Shown here: positions 1 through 12,244 of the stretch, piece by piece | Numbering within the stretch: the first letter of the stretch is position 1 | Layout: every line of letters starts with the position of its first letter | Assembly: GCA_019828595.1 (NCBI GenBank) | Contig: JAHQRK010000016.1 | Coordinates: 372,001 to 436,000 of the forward strand | Origin: Aphanomyces cochlioides | Taxonomy: Eukaryota > Oomycota > Saprolegniomycetes > Saprolegniales > Verrucalvaceae | DNA length: 64,000 nt | Reading direction: 5' to 3' | Notes under the pieces: generated by a model | The model's input: the letters and a program-made list of their open reading frames with translations, nothing else | What the model was told of the DNA's origin: nothing | Databases searched by the model: none | Position numbers and translations under genes: made by a program

Positions 1-2
1 TC

Positions 3-318
3 TTTCTCGACCAGTTCCGCCTGCCTGCACTTGACACGCAGTCCAAGTGTCAAGTTTGTGCAAAAGCATTTCACAGTGACCGAAAAGCTCACTGCCGGCA
101 TTGAAATCGTTTTATCTTATTTGCCCTTCGTGTAGATTGTTTGTGATCGCGATTGCAGTGATGAGTGGCATCTAGTCAAGGGGACGATGAGGTTTACTGT
201 TCGCATTTGCATCTTGTGCTCTAAACATGCTCCAAGTCTGCCTCCAACTCAGTATTCCACACCAAGAGAGCCATTAGATTCAGTTGGGCTTTGGTCAACC
301 GATGGTTCTTCAAGCTGA
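3..318 (+). pseudogene. 3' remnant of a FYVE-finger gene (copy A)
   Basis: Two pieces match the 3' end of the intact FYVE gene at 29460-30738. Bases 3-104 encode the tail of its third exon, with the motif FLDQFRLPALDTQSKCQVC and then the HCRH zinc ligands. The frame ends in TGA (102-104) exactly where the next zinc-binding Cys should be. Bases 181-318 encode the last exon, with the RICILCSKH ligand pair. A normal donor site after the first piece is not visible, so a small deletion probably destroyed both the Cys codon and the splice site. FYVE fingers bind phosphatidylinositol 3-phosphate on endosomes; this copy has lost a ligand and is called a pseudogene. The 5' part lies outside the window. 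Confidence 0.7.
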
Positions 319-1822
319 AGCAAATTAAATGTACTTAGGCAACCAGAGGTCAGTCGAGTTAATGTTACCCGTCGATGACTTGGTTTACACCAAGAAAGTC
401 AATTTGCATCGTTCAAAATGTTCACGAAGATTCAAAATGAATCCTTCTTCTCAACCTCGTGGGGGGGGCTAGCCGCTCCAATTCTGAATTGTTAGAATCA
501 ATTGTTCCGAAAAGAAGCTCGAGTGTGTTGACCCTCGGCCAAAAGTATAGAAGAATCCTCATAGAAGGATAAACAAAGTAGTTCTTCTCGTCGTCGCTAC
601 AAGACCTCGCCAGGGGTGCATGAGCAGGGGCGGAGGCTTACTGCCCCCCCCTAGCTCCTTCCAAACGGGCCAAAATATCATGGAATTCCATTTTTGGAAT
701 TCCATTTTTGGTGCACATTTGGGGCTTGCGCCTCCTCCGTGTCACACACGCAGTTGAAGGGTTTCAGTTCCTCTCGTAACTAGAAAAACCTAAAGAACCT
801 TTGTATATCACCAATAAAACTATTTAAACCTAAATAAACCTATAACAGAGTGTGATCTCTCCTTTGGCCCAAATGCATTGAGGACAATATTCTACTAGTA
901 CTTCCAAATCATGCAGGAGTGGTGCTACGTTAACTCTAGACTGTGCCTTCTCTTTCGCGCCGTACACAGCGAGCTTTCCTCTTTGATATTCTTTCGGTCT
1001 GTGTCCAAACCAGATGACCCGATGCTTCAGCTCACTTTGCAAGAATTGTAGACGTCGTCCTGCACGAGACTTAGAGTGGTCGTTTCTTTGATGTGTTGGT
1101 ACTTTTGACATGGTTTATCAAGTGGCAAGGCGCATCCACTTGACCACGCAGAGACTACAACAGTACGCATGTGCGAAAAATAATCAGTGTCTGGGGCAAG
1201 ACACGCGAAATATTAAAATCACCCAACTTTTGATTCATGCAGTTGCTCAGCTCCACGAGGAAATGGAAGAGAATCGTCAATCTGTGTCCATCCTGACGCT
1301 TTCATCGCGCAGAGTCCGTGGATGGTCTGCTCTGTCTTCCATCCCATGGACACCTCGCTAGAGCTGCTGCTTGTCAGGTTGAGTGTGCTTGACATCAAAA
1401 TGGTCTGTCGACAGTGGAGATACATCCACATGAGGAGTTGCAATATGTATAATTGATCAGCTACTACGTAGTACTACGTAACTGCACTGCGGCTCCGACA
1501 ACTTTATGCTAGCTGCCTTGCGCCATAGCTTCCTGAAAAGAGTCCTCTCCGTCACAAGAACTGGCAGCTTTTCTCTGTTGTGGGTTTGCGATGTGTTGGG
1601 TTTGTCTGGATCCACAGTCCTTCGACGGCCTCGGCCTGGGTGTAAACTTGACTTGGTTGTGTGGACTACGAATGACGGACGACAACGATCGTGTCAAGCA
1701 AAAGTCTTCCTTATGCACAAACAGACCAGTGCAACCCATGTCAAATGTCATGCAATATTGGCTTGACGATGACGCAGATGGGTTGGAAACCCAGGTTCAT
1801 CACATTTCAACTGCTAGCGGCC
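319..1822. other. interval without an assignable gene
   Basis: Several open frames of 60-93 codons lie here on both strands (for example 830-1111 minus), but none has a recognisable motif and they overlap each other in different frames. A short duplication of GGAATTCCATTTTTGG is present near 680-712. I see no other structure. Confidence 0.5.
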
Positions 1823-2800
1823 ATGTCGGACCTCCTACTCCCAGTCCCGGATGACTTTTCCAACTTGCCAAAGTTGAGTCCTGCTGATGTCGAGCGATAT
1901 CGTACGTTTGGTCATCATGCTGCCGCTGAATTGGTAAGCTATGTCGTTTGAACTGTAGCTCGATTTGATTGATTCTAGTTGGAGTTTGCCAAGCTGGATG
2001 GAGGACGTATCAACTGGACCCTACGCTCGACAAACTCGACGATGACTCTGTATGAAAGTATCGAGGACAAGATGCCAATCTATCTTGTCACAAGTGAGTT
2101 CCAAGCCACGTTGGAGGATGCCATGGCTGTCCTTCAAACGACCACAGTCGCAGCAACCCGCCAGATTCTAGCGCAGTTTCAGCCAGTCGTCCTGGACAAA
2201 GTCCGCTTGTACAATCTGACGCTGCCGACGGCCGAGAATTCCTACTTGTACCAAAGTCTCAATTGGCACGTCATCGACACACCCGGTCGCGGTCGTTTCA
2301 TCAAGCGTCGAGATATGTCGACTATTGAGGTACACCGAGGCTCCACCACGATTCAGCTCATTCAAAATCATGTGTACTAGTAGCATCAACAAATGATTCA
2401 AATTGATGGCCGACGAGCGTTCATTCAATCGTTAAGGTTGGTCAAGATCCCAGGCGTCCCCGATCTCGAGGACGATTACAGCATTGTTCGCGGGGAATTG
2501 CTCCACACTGGCGTCCTCTTCATCGAATCGAACCGACCTGGCGTCTTGGAGCACATGTCACTCCACCATGGAAGGCCAAATGGCAACGGCAATGGCAAAA
2601 TAGGAAAATATATCATCCGCAAATCCGCGGAGGGTTTCTATCAAGGAATTGTCGATCTCACGAGCGTCATTCGCGCCCACCAATAGTTGCAATTTCTCGA
2701 CCTCTTTCGCTTGCCCCCTCTTAATTCACAGCCCTGCTGCCAAGTCTGTATGAAAGTATTCACCAAGACTTGTAGAGTTCACTGCCGTCTGTGTGCGAAG
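1823..2800 (+). pseudogene. FYVE-finger gene, copy B, exons 1-3
   Basis: Exons are 1823-1933, 1979-2329 and 2384-2800. Exons 1 and 2 are the same lengths (111 and 351 nt) as in the intact copy at 29460-30738, with introns in phase 0 at the same places. Exon 1 starts MSDLLLPVPDDF; exon 2 carries QPVVLDKVRLYNLTLP; exon 3 ends in the Cys-rich part of the finger (CQVCMKVF, CRLCAK). Relative to the intact copy exon 3 is two codons shorter and carries an in-frame TAG at 2684-2686, just before the finger. The final exon is displaced to 14558-14695 because a gypsy element sits in the last intron. The region before the finger resembles the START-like lipid-binding half of oomycete FYVE proteins. Even if the large intron were spliced, the TAG would remove the finger. 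Confidence 0.75.
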
Positions 2801-2821
2801 GTAACTGTGGGCATGACACTT

Positions 2822-3570
2822 TTGTGGGATGGTCGGATCAGTGAAGTCCGAGCTTCTCGCCGCAAGAAAAGGGGGGTGGAAGGTTAGAGGTCGCCTGGGG
2901 CTTTTAGGTGAGCCAGACGCGATCGAAGGAAATGGAGAGGCACGACTGTGGGTTGAAAGTCCGCAGTAGTTGACCGCTGCTGGGGGAGAGGACAGTGGGA
3001 CCGGAAGGGGGGCTGGTTGCTCATGAGCTCATGAGCTACGCCTAGCGTTGACTGGCGTTGGTGAGGGCGATTGACGGTGCGGGTTTTCGACAGACCCACG
3101 GAACTCCTGCAAACTTCTTGGCGCTTAAACTCTCTCAACGGGACGCCACAAACTTAGAGGTTCATTCAACGCCAGCCAAAAAGCGCTCTGTCTAACTACT
3201 GCCTCTGTTTCCTAAGCTACTCCTAACTTCGCACGCACGCGTGTTAATCCGCTCGCTCTCGCTCCTTGATTGGTCTTCGGGTCTTGCTCACCATCTTCAT
3301 TGGCCATAAACTTCTGCCGCACGCCCGCAGCCTGCTACCAACACTGACTGACTGCTTGGTCAGCTCCCTCTATTGGCAGTCGTTGCCCTGGCTCGCTGTG
3401 TTCTGCTTTTCCATTCATGCCGCCCGCTCCTTGGCCATAATTCGCACACGATCAAGCACCGAAATCCACTCGCCGTCCACTGTAATTGGCACTCGTCTGC
3501 CAGTAAGATCTCTTCTCCGTGTGTCGGACGTGCGTTGGATCGGTTACGCGAGTGGCGGCTCGCTTTGCCG
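2822..3570 (-). repeat. Gypsy-1 3' LTR
   Basis: Direct repeat of 13732-14480. On the element strand the repeat should run TGGCAAAG...ATCCCACAA; this copy has C instead of T at its first base. It differs from the other LTR at about four positions. The plus-strand frame of the first antisense ORF stays open back into this LTR to about 3266. Confidence 0.9.
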
Positions 3571-3673
3571 TAAACCACCCCTGGCAGTTCGTGACGCCAC
3601 GGGCACAAACGGCTGTCAACCGACGCGCGACACTCGCTGGGCTTCACCTCCTTGGTCCACAAGCGTATTTGAC

Positions 3674-4471
3674 ATGGAAGTCAGCTTCAACAGTCAACGT
3701 CCACACTCGTATCTGTCAAGCGACTCTTCGGACCTTAAGCCAAATCGAACGCTCACGGCCAGTCGCAAGCCACAAGTCGTACGCCGCAAAGACAAGATCG
3801 TTCGAGACAAGATGAACCAATCGCTGTCACCACCACCACCGGTCGAGTCGTCACTACAAGGGCCAGGCTCCCCGCAAGATGTTTCGTCGGTGGCGCCGCT
3901 TCCCGGGATCTTCTTGGTGTCGGGTAAGATGGGTGACAACGCCGTCAACTCTCCAGAGCACTCCCCACTACCGCAGGGCAGTGACGATGAGTCTCCGTTT
4001 GATGCCAGCACTCCTGGGCCGTTCAGTAACGACCCTATCGAGGAGCTGAAGAACCAAGTCAACCACATCAATCACATTCTGGTGCGACTCGACAAGCAAG
4101 ATGCAGCCATCATTGCGATAAATGGCCGCGTGGCAACACAAGTCTCCACCACAGAGCGACTCAACCGTCAACTTGTTAAGCAAAAGTCGTCTATCGACAG
4201 CGTGGCGAATAGCGTAGTGCAGTATGGTCGGGCCGTGGTCAAGCTTGCAGCAGATCTTGATAGCCTCCGGCTCTCTGTACAATCCCAAGGACGCTCGCCG
4301 CGTCGCCGCCCGGACGTTGAATTGTGCTGCATGCTGACACACAAGGGCCATTCGTGTCGCAATTCCTTGGCGCGCTGTCCATATCGTCGCTCCGGGATGC
4401 ATCCGGCCCAACCAACGGACAGTCCATCATCCTCACAGACCGACTCTTCACCAGACGAGCCAACAAAATAG
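3674..4471 (+). CDS. Gypsy-1 antisense ORF 1, coiled-coil protein
   Basis: An intact 265-residue frame on the strand opposite gag-pol, starting about 100 bp inside the 3' LTR. The N-terminal third is Ser/Pro-rich and acidic. A heptad-like stretch follows (EELKNQVNHINHILVRLDKQ and on for about 90 residues), predicted as coiled coil by eye. The C-terminus has a Cys/His cluster (CCMLTHKGHSC...CPYRRSGMH) and a Ser/Pro tail. I do not recognise a named family. Accessory ORFs are known in some gypsy lineages, but the function here is unknown. Transcription would have to come from the LTR in the antisense direction, which is inferred from position only. Confidence 0.6.
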   Translation: MEVSFNSQRPHSYLSSDSSDLKPNRTLTASRKPQVVRRKDKIVRDKMNQSLSPPPPVESSLQGPGSPQDVSSVAPLPGIFLVSGKMGDNAVNSPEHSPLPQGSDDESPFDASTPGPFSNDPIEELKNQVNHINHILVRLDKQDAAIIAINGRVATQVSTTERLNRQLVKQKSSIDSVANSVVQYGRAVVKLAADLDSLRLSVQSQGRSPRRRPDVELCCMLTHKGHSCRNSLARCPYRRSGMHPAQPTDSPSSSQTDSSPDEPTK

Positions 4472-4559
4472 CCATCATAGTCAATTCTTTGAGCAACATG
4501 ATATCTTCTTCTTCTTCATTTTCCTTTTCACCATCGTTGTCGCTCATCTTCTTCTGGCC

Positions 4560-5075
4560 ATGGCTCTCAGCAACCAAGACAACACCGATCGGATGCATCA
4601 AGTAATCGCAGCGGCCAACCAGCAGCTGTGGTAGGCGCTTCGAACCCTTCCTACCCACCTGGACGACCATAAAACCGAGGTGCAAGCGCGCATTCGGGAA
4701 GCTCACCACCAATAAGACACGTTCAGCCACACAATCGCCGAGCATGCTCAACTGTTCCGTCAGTTGCGGCGCCAGATCGCGCTGAAGGACCGCGAAATCC
4801 GCCGACTGCAAGAGCGCCACACCGAACTCGCCCAGGGTGTCATGCGACTGAATGAGTTGCTGGCACAGCACTTGAAACAATATCCCCTGGACCATCGCGA
4901 TGCCAATCGTGACATAAGGGGGCACATGGGCGCACCATGCTTGGGAATTACGCCAGGAAATTTGCCTAACACGCCATCGCGCTCCCATTACAAGGACGAG
5001 TGCCCCTTCGGATACATCTACCACATCGATGGTCATGGTCCTCGCATTGACTTCCCCGCGCTGCCCCTCGACTGA
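4560..5075 (+). pseudogene. Gypsy-1 antisense ORF 2, with two stops
   Basis: From ATG 4560 one frame runs to TGA 5073-5075, interrupted only by TAG 4632-4634 and TAA 4713-4715. Both stops can arise by a single C-to-T change from a Gln codon. The reading between and after the stops keeps a strong coiled-coil pattern (LRRQIALKDREIRRLQERH, then LNELLAQHLKQ) and ends with DECPFGYIYHIDGHGPRIDF. This suggests a former coiled-coil protein like its neighbours. No known domain is recognised. Confidence 0.5.
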
Positions 5076-5209
5076 TCGGCTAGCTTGACACGCTTAGAAT
5101 CTTCATAGTATAATCCCATTGGCCGATAATACAGGAGCGTTTGTTGATCGATTTCATGAGTCAGTTTGTTCGCGGATTCTGTGCACCGTCCTCGCTAACC
5201 AACTGACCG

Positions 5210-6405
5210 ATGCCATCAAAGGGCTCTGACGGAGCCAAGCCATTAGGCTCACAATCCAACCAGCTCGCGCCCCAGCCAGCCGTCATGGCGTCCTTCCAAG
5301 CCGCTTTGAGTATAGCCGCGTCGGAGCTCACCACCGAGCTTGGAAACCACGCTCTGTGCCTCCAAGGGGTCTTCCCTGGTGCCGCCTCTTCGTTAGCCGA
5401 CCTCCCTTCGCTTGCGCACGCAACTGTTGATGCGCTCGCCCACTCCCTGCAGCTGATCAGACGTGACGCTCGAGGATGGATTCACGATTCGAAGGCACGC
5501 CAAGAGTTCATCTCCATCGCCCATTCCTTGCTGCTCAGGAACAGTCACCAACTCGCGGCCAGCGTTCTGGCTACAGCGCAAGCGACGCAGCAAATCAGCG
5601 TTCTTGAGGAGCAAGTGGGGACCCAAGCAAATCTCATTCAACTACAAGAGAGCCGCATTGAGGCGCAGGGGCGGCAAATCGACGCGTTGGAGGCTCAGGT
5701 ACTAACATCCGCTCGCCCTTGTTGAAGCAATTCGTGTAGCTGACCTTATCAAGCATCGTTGTCGCGCCTGCCAGTGGCCAGGATCTCTCCAGTGCGGGTG
5801 TTGACCTCGGTCCACCCATAGACACGCCACCAAGTTCACCTGTCGCGCGCATACGCAAAGCCATTCGGGAGTCTGTGACGATCGATTCTGACGGAGCAGC
5901 CACACCGCCGGCTGACCAGGACGATGATATCTTTGCGGCCCCCGCATCTCCCGTGGTAGACAACTCTGACGACTCCGATTATGAGATAGTGGAGAACCGG
6001 GGAGCCGCGACAAAGTCGTATTGGGTGTACGAGGACAAAACATCAGCAGAAGCTCAGCGCTACCGCCAAGCCAGGGACGAGAAGCTGTGTGACCACCGCT
6101 ACCCTGGGAAGGAAGACCAGCACTGCGCTCTACCTCTGGCGGATTGCATGGAACGTAGACTTGGCCACCACGGGAAGCAATGTCGCTGGATCACGACGAA
6201 GCATATGGCTCGCTGCAAGGCCCCAATCAAGCAATATTCCCAACATCGTCAGTGGGCGCCGCAACCACCTCCAGGCAAATTGTATCGCCGCGAGTTTTCC
6301 ACTCGCCCAAAAGGGATCGTAGCTTGGCGCTTCTATCTCTGCGAATACCAATCTTACAAGCAGGAGTTCACGGGCCCAAACAAAAAGAAGCCACGCATCA
6401 TCTAG
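5210..6405 (+). CDS. Gypsy-1 antisense ORF 3, spliced coiled-coil protein
   Basis: Two exons, 5210-5698 and 5740-6405, joined in phase 0 across a 41-nt intron (GTACTAAC...GTGTAG) give about 384 residues. Exon 1 encodes a helical N-terminal region and a clear coiled coil (ISVLEEQVGTQANLIQLQES, IDALEAQV). Exon 2 encodes an acidic stretch (DDSDYEIVE) and a Cys/His-rich C-terminus (LCDHRYPG, CMERRLGHHGKQC) ending in a basic tail. The first exon read alone would stop a few codons after the donor site, and the frame resumes cleanly after the acceptor. The gene is convergent with pol and stops 345 bp short of it. No family is recognised; a role in packaging or targeting the element is only a guess. 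Confidence 0.6.
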
Positions 6406-6750
6406 CCTGAACCAACAACCAAGTTTGGGGCCATCGAACTGGAAGTGGAGCTTTTCGTTGTAGCATAGCGTAATGATTAATGCTCCACCATCTTGTTCGT
6501 CCAATTTTCTTCATAAATCACATGTAATTAAATGCATAATACGCACGTTCCCATCACAAAATCAATCAATTTCCATTCCATCACCAACAATCGGGCCATT
6601 CGATCCACCTGCACATCACAAAGCCAACCATACCAAAGTAATCTCAACCAAATAAAGCGTCACAAAACCGGGATAAATGTCAATGTCGGGGGCCTCCGAA
6701 CCGGAATCTCGGGATATCGCGATCCATTTCGAGTGCCGTTGGGCTTGGAT
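6406..6750. other. spacer between convergent ORF 3 and pol of Gypsy-1
   Basis: About 345 bp separate the stop of the antisense gene from the stop of pol. It is AT-richer than the flanking coding sequence and I see no further gene in it. It probably holds the 3' ends of both transcripts. Confidence 0.4.
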
Positions 6751-9700
6751 TTACGCTTGATCGTCGTCCTTCGTCTCCTCCTCTTCGATCGGGTGGAGCT
6801 CTTCCTGGACCATCATCGCAAGCCGATCAAACCCGAGGCGCACTCGCCCAAACTCATAAATCAGTTCAGACGGTGGAATATTGACGAGCGCTTCCCATAT
6901 CCACGGTCCACCCCGGTAAAATTCAACCTCGTACTCCTTCGTGCCTTCTGTGTATCGCACGTTTCGCACAGCCACAACTTGCGGGCGCGTGCCCAGTACA
7001 TCGTCGCGGTCGGGTCGTCCACCAAGAAATGAGTCGTCGGGTAAAGCTAGCTCCTCGTCAAAGTCAATTTCCGGCACATTTTGCAGCAATTCCACTGGCC
7101 GCTCTAGGTAGACCCGTCGCGGCTTCAGCCGAGAGTCGTGCACAACCGCGTGGAACCGATAGACCTTCCCTGTATGACGCACGCGGGACTCCAATTCGCT
7201 TGAGTAATCATTGGGACGCGACAACACGCGGAAAGGGCCATGCCAGCGGTGAGCTAACTTGACTTTCACGCCGGGTTTGACCTGGTCGATGTACAGCCAC
7301 ACTGCATCACCCACTTTGATGCGCTCGTCCACGTTTTCAGGCAATTGCTCGTTGTGGCGACGCGCAAGGTTAGCGATGGCGGCAGCCACTAAGTCTCGGT
7401 TCAGAGCATGGCAATACACTTGCTGCTGGTGGACTTGCAATCGCCAGCGATAAGCTTCTGGCTCGGCGTCCCAGCAGACTATTGGCAGACTCGCAGTGAT
7501 CGTGGTGTGCGGGTCCCACCCGTGCATAAGGAAGAACGGAGTCTCCTTGCGCACGACCGACACGGACGGGTTCATTGCGAACACCAGTCTCTCAGCCCAG
7601 TCGTCCCAATCTCTTTGCTTCGGATCCTGATCATAGTGCTTCACAGCACGGATCATCACTTGGATCGATCGCTCGGCAAGGCCATTCGCCTGCGGACGGT
7701 ATGCAAAGGTCGGCATCTGCCGCTGCCCCAACATCTCACAGAAATACTTGAACACGTTCGACATGAAGGAGGGATCGCGGTCATGGCGCAGTTCACGGCA
7801 GGCTCCAAAGAGGCGGAAAACGACTTCCTCGAAGGCGAGAGCGACTGTGTGAGCCGTCCGATTCTGTGTCGCCTTGGTCATGATGAAGTCCGTAAACACA
7901 TCGGCGAAGACGATCAACTGGGTGTTCCCTCTGAACGACGACGGCATGTCGGTTGCGGCATCCATGCACACCACATCTAACGGCCCTTCCGGGGTGAGGT
8001 TCCCAGGGCTCAAAGCTCGGAAGTTCGGCGATGGTCCAGCCGTGTTGCAAACGGCGCAGTCGGCCACGTAGTCCTTCGTGTCGGCGTACATCAGCTTCCA
8101 ATAGAAATGGGCTCTTGCGCGCTCGTACATCCGTTGGAACTTCGCGTGTCCACCTTGAGCGTCGTCGTGACAATGGGCCAGCACCACCTTGACTAGGACT
8201 CGCGGGATCACCAGCTTCCATTGCATGCGCTCTTCAGGCGACCTCTTCGACGACCACTCGACGCGGTGGAGGGCTCCTCGCTCACCGATTTCAAACTGAC
8301 CGGCTAACTTGGGCAACAAACGACACTCCGTCTCAGTCAGGTGGCTGACTTCACCCCGCAAATAGCACTTAATATTCGCCAATTCTCTTTCTCGATCTTG
8401 TTCCTTGCTCACTCGGTCCAGCCTCAGTGCGGCCATTTTCTCCGTCGACCTTGCTTGGAACGCCATAATCATCGGGGTTGCAGTGGCAGCGGTGGGATAC
8501 AGAAGCTCTGGCAGTAGGTTGCGTCGCTGTAGTTCTTCCAGGACCGACTCGTCCAGCACTTGCCCTCCAGAGAGGTCTTGTAGCGCGAGTCCAGCCAGTA
8601 GATCAGCAGCGCCGTTCCATTCCCGCTTCACATGGTGAAATTCCACCCCAGTCGCTTGGTCCTTCAGCGCACGGACCCGATCGAGGCAACTCTGCAGGTG
8701 GGACTGCTTGCTCTGCATCCACCCCAGTACTTGGTGGATGACTAAGCGGGAATCGCCAAATATCACTGGGTTTGCCAGACTCAAGCTCAAGGTGCGTTCC
8801 AAGGCAGCAATCAATCCACTGTACTCCGCAAGATTGACCGTTGCATCGGCGAGGACGCCGTTTTCTGCCCACAGTACACTCCAGCCAGGAAGTTGCCAAA
8901 TCACAAAGCCGAAGCTGCCGAGTCTCTCTTTTGCCTTGATGTCACCATCGAAAGCGACCACCACAGCCCGTTCATCGGGGTCAAATTTGGGCAGAGTGAC
9001 TTGCCTCTGAGAGACTTGCACATCCTTTGCTTTGTTGGGCTTGTACACATCCATGTCGGCCAAGGTTGACGCGTCTGGGGGGTGCAGTATGTCCATCAAA
9101 CGAATCGGCAGGGCCCATCGTTCATCCAACTCAACCCCTTGTTCCACACGAATCGTCCAGGGCGACAGGATCGCGGCCCAGGGCAGATGATCGGCTTTGC
9201 CACGCTTGTCGGCTAGGATCCATTTCAAAAGGCCATGGCGACTGTACACCACCAACTGCATGTTGCGCAATTCGTAGTAGCAAACCTTGACGGCACGCAG
9301 CAGAGCAAGAGCCTCCTTTGCCCATTCCTCGTAACGCGGCTCGGCGTCCTTCAGAGTCCGACCACAGAACCTCACGGGATGCAGCACTCCATCATAGTCC
9401 TGACAGACTGTCGCCGAAATCGCCCAAGTTGTCGTGTACAACAGGATGTGGATCTCTCGGCCAGGATCGGCTTGACGCAGAAGCGGTGTCGACGAGTAGG
9501 CGGCCTTCAGGTCAGCGAACGCACGAACGGCAGTGGGCGACACCAAGCCAAGGCGTAGTTCTTCGTCCGAGATCTCGTACAGACAGCTCGCCAAAATCGA
9601 GTAATTCTCGATAAATCGGCTATAAAAATTCAGCGAGCCCAGGAACGATTGCATGTCACGGAGGCACTTTGTGAATGGCGCAGCTAGGACAGCGTCGAGA

Positions 9701-12069
9701 CTCCACGGTCTTGCATCCAATCCTCTGCGAGATACAATGTGGCCAAGGAAATCAGTCACAAATTTTCCGAACTTGCTCTTCAGGGCCGAGATGCTCACGC
9801 CGAAATAGGTCAAGCGCACCAGGATACGATCGGTCAGTTCCACAATGCCGTCCCACGAATCAGCGCCATCGCTTATATCGTCGGCGAACGATGTGCGGTT
9901 GGCCGGCGGTGGAAGCTGCGATAAATCGCATTTAAATCCCAAGGCGAACATATCCACCGGCTCGCCATCAGCATCATCGTCGGCCACCCCTGGTGGCATG
10001 TCCACAAAGCCGAACAACGCATTCGTAATCATCCGCTGGTATATCATCGGCGCATTCTTGAGTCCTTGCGCCATTCACGTCCATTCGAAGTGGCCCAACG
10101 CGCAGATGAAGGCACTGACCTAGCGCGCCCGCTTGGTTGAACGTACGACCCAAAACCCGGATGCGTTGTCGAGTGACAAGAACCACTGCATCGCGTGGAA
10201 ATTGGCTAGCATTCCGTCCAGCGTCGGCATCGGTGACCGCATGAGTTCTTGGAGCTCGTTTATACCCCGGTAGTCGATACAAAGGCGGATATCTTTGCCA
10301 CCCTTCTTGAGGACCAGCACGATCGGGGAGGCCCAAGGCGAATTCGAAAAGGTGGTCAGCCCAAAGTCCAACAATCCTCGCAGGAGGTCAAACAGTTTCT
10401 TCAGTAGCTCCGGGCGGATGCGCCTTGCTCGTTCAGCCAGCGGCTTTGCCTCACCGACGTCGATGTCGCAGACGGCTCCCTTGGCAGGCGGCGGCAGGCC
10501 GTTGCCCGACTTGATAGAGAACTTTCGGTACTTGCGGAGGACGACTCTCATTTTCTCTCTTTCTTCATCGCTCAATTCATCCTCGCCGACGTCCAGTTGA
10601 TCGGGGTCGAACGGCTCTACTTCGCGCGGCACTTCAGGGACTATGGCTAGCTGCTGCTCCAATTCTTCAGTTGACAAATCAATTCCTTCGCGCAGCATTA
10701 CTTCTTTAGCCATCCGTCGTTGATCCAAGTTGTCGGGCATCGTGTCCATCAGGAAGATTGATGGCGGAGGCAGCGTGTCCCTAAAGTGGCAGGCATGGTA
10801 GCAGAAGACAGCACGCATCCTTGGCTCGGCGGCTTCCACCGGATCCAGCGGCGCTTCATGGTCGTCCACCGACTGCGCAATAGGGGGCCGTTCGTCATCC
10901 AGGCCGTAGTCACCGTCGCTTTCGCAGGTTGTACGCAGTTTCCCGTCAGCCGTGAGCAAGTGTTTGGGCGATGGAGGTCGCGGCTCCTTCCAGCTGTTGT
11001 CGTCAGCTAACTCGGCCGCAGCTTCATCCAGTCTCGCTCGGTGGTCATCGGGGTAACTCCCTTCCCACGCTTCCGCTTTCCATGCTTGATATCTCAAACT
11101 GCTCGTGCGCACCATCGGCCGGCTAAGCGGTCGCTCGCCTTGAGCTGAGATTGCTCCGACAACAGTGTTGGCAGACAGAAACACGTTGCGTTCGCTGACG
11201 TTTGTGACCTTGTAGGCTGCTGGTTTGTCGTCGGCGTCTAACGCAGTGGTGATCCAGCCCACATCGCGATGGACCCAGTATTCCAGTGTCTCTGGCATCC
11301 CTTCGCGCAGCTTGGGTAAAGGCACAACGATTGATCCACCGGACGGGATGCTCGCATCGCGGTTCAGGCACACGTAATTCATGTAGCCACGACTGTAGCG
11401 GACCGGCTGGTCGTGCAGTTCGACGTACTCGCCTTCAGGTAGGTTCAGTTCGCGAAGACTCGCATCCACCATGACACCAGCGCGGAACAAGAAATCCATC
11501 CCAAGGATGGCGTCGAAGCCAGTGCCCCCAAAGTCGCAGACAGCGATCGGGAAAACGTAGACTAGTCCGCGACCAATGGTCAACTTGATGTCTACGATGC
11601 CTTGAGTGTTCACTACGGCGGCTCCTCCAAGGCCAGCTATATCAGTCGTCTTCGTTGTGTCCACTTTCAGGCCAAGCTTCTTGACGACCATGGGATGGAT
11701 GATGCTCATGTTGGCGCCAGTATCTGCCAGGACCACCACTGCTTGGTCCATGATTTGCGCATTTAAGAATGCTTGGCGGGTCATGTCGTTCTCGATGAAC
11801 GTTGTATCTTGCCAATGACCGAAGTGTTCGCCTTCCTTGAGCCCGTACTCGTCTGACAGCGCCACGCAGTCGGCAGCCGAGTAGAAAACAAAAGGTCTGT
11901 CGGGAAGGTTGGATGTATTCTTGGTTACTGGGGGAACTTTCAGGAAGCCAAAATGGTTGGCGGCGTTGGCGTCGCGTCGACTATTGATTCTGTCTTCATT
12001 GTTGGTTGCTTCTTCAACGCTTGCCGTAACCGCTCGCTCTTGTTGCTTCCTCTTCCATCCACGAACCAC
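6751..12069 (-). pseudogene. Gypsy-1 pol with dual RNase H, two in-frame stops
   Basis: A single minus-strand frame encodes pol, broken only by TAG at 10120-10122 and TGA at 10075-10077, 14 codons apart inside the RT. Domains in order: aspartic protease (VVLADTGANMS), RT fingers (CIDYRGINEL), RT catalytic FADDI, a degenerate gypsy RNase H, then a second RNase H of archaeal/plant type around 8560-8965 (AFDGD, AEYSGLIAAL, FGDSRLVIHQV, WNGAADLLAG). Integrase follows with an HHCC-type zinc region (HCHDDAQGG...CAVC) and DDE core (CMDAATD, HDRDPSF, NGLAERS), then a chromodomain-like C-terminus (EYEVEFYRGGPWIWEAL). Apart from the stops the frame is open and all catalytic residues seen are present. 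Pol lies in a different frame from gag, which ends 175 bp upstream; how pol is expressed is unclear. Confidence 0.88.
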
Positions 12070-12244
12070 CTCAAAAAGCTCTTCGAACTCCGTCAGTAAG
12101 GTTCTGGTGGGGGCTATTTTTATGGATTTTTCTTGGTTTTCAATGTTTTTGGGTTTTCGTCATTTTTCAGTTTTTCTTGTTTTTTTGAGTCAGTGTGCGA
12201 TGTCCGACGTCCGTCGCGGCTGGGGTATCGCGATCCCCACGGAC

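Noticed and set aside
830..1443. Two-exon minus-strand gene at 830-1111 and 1219-1443
   Set aside because: No consistent splice sites or family resemblance.
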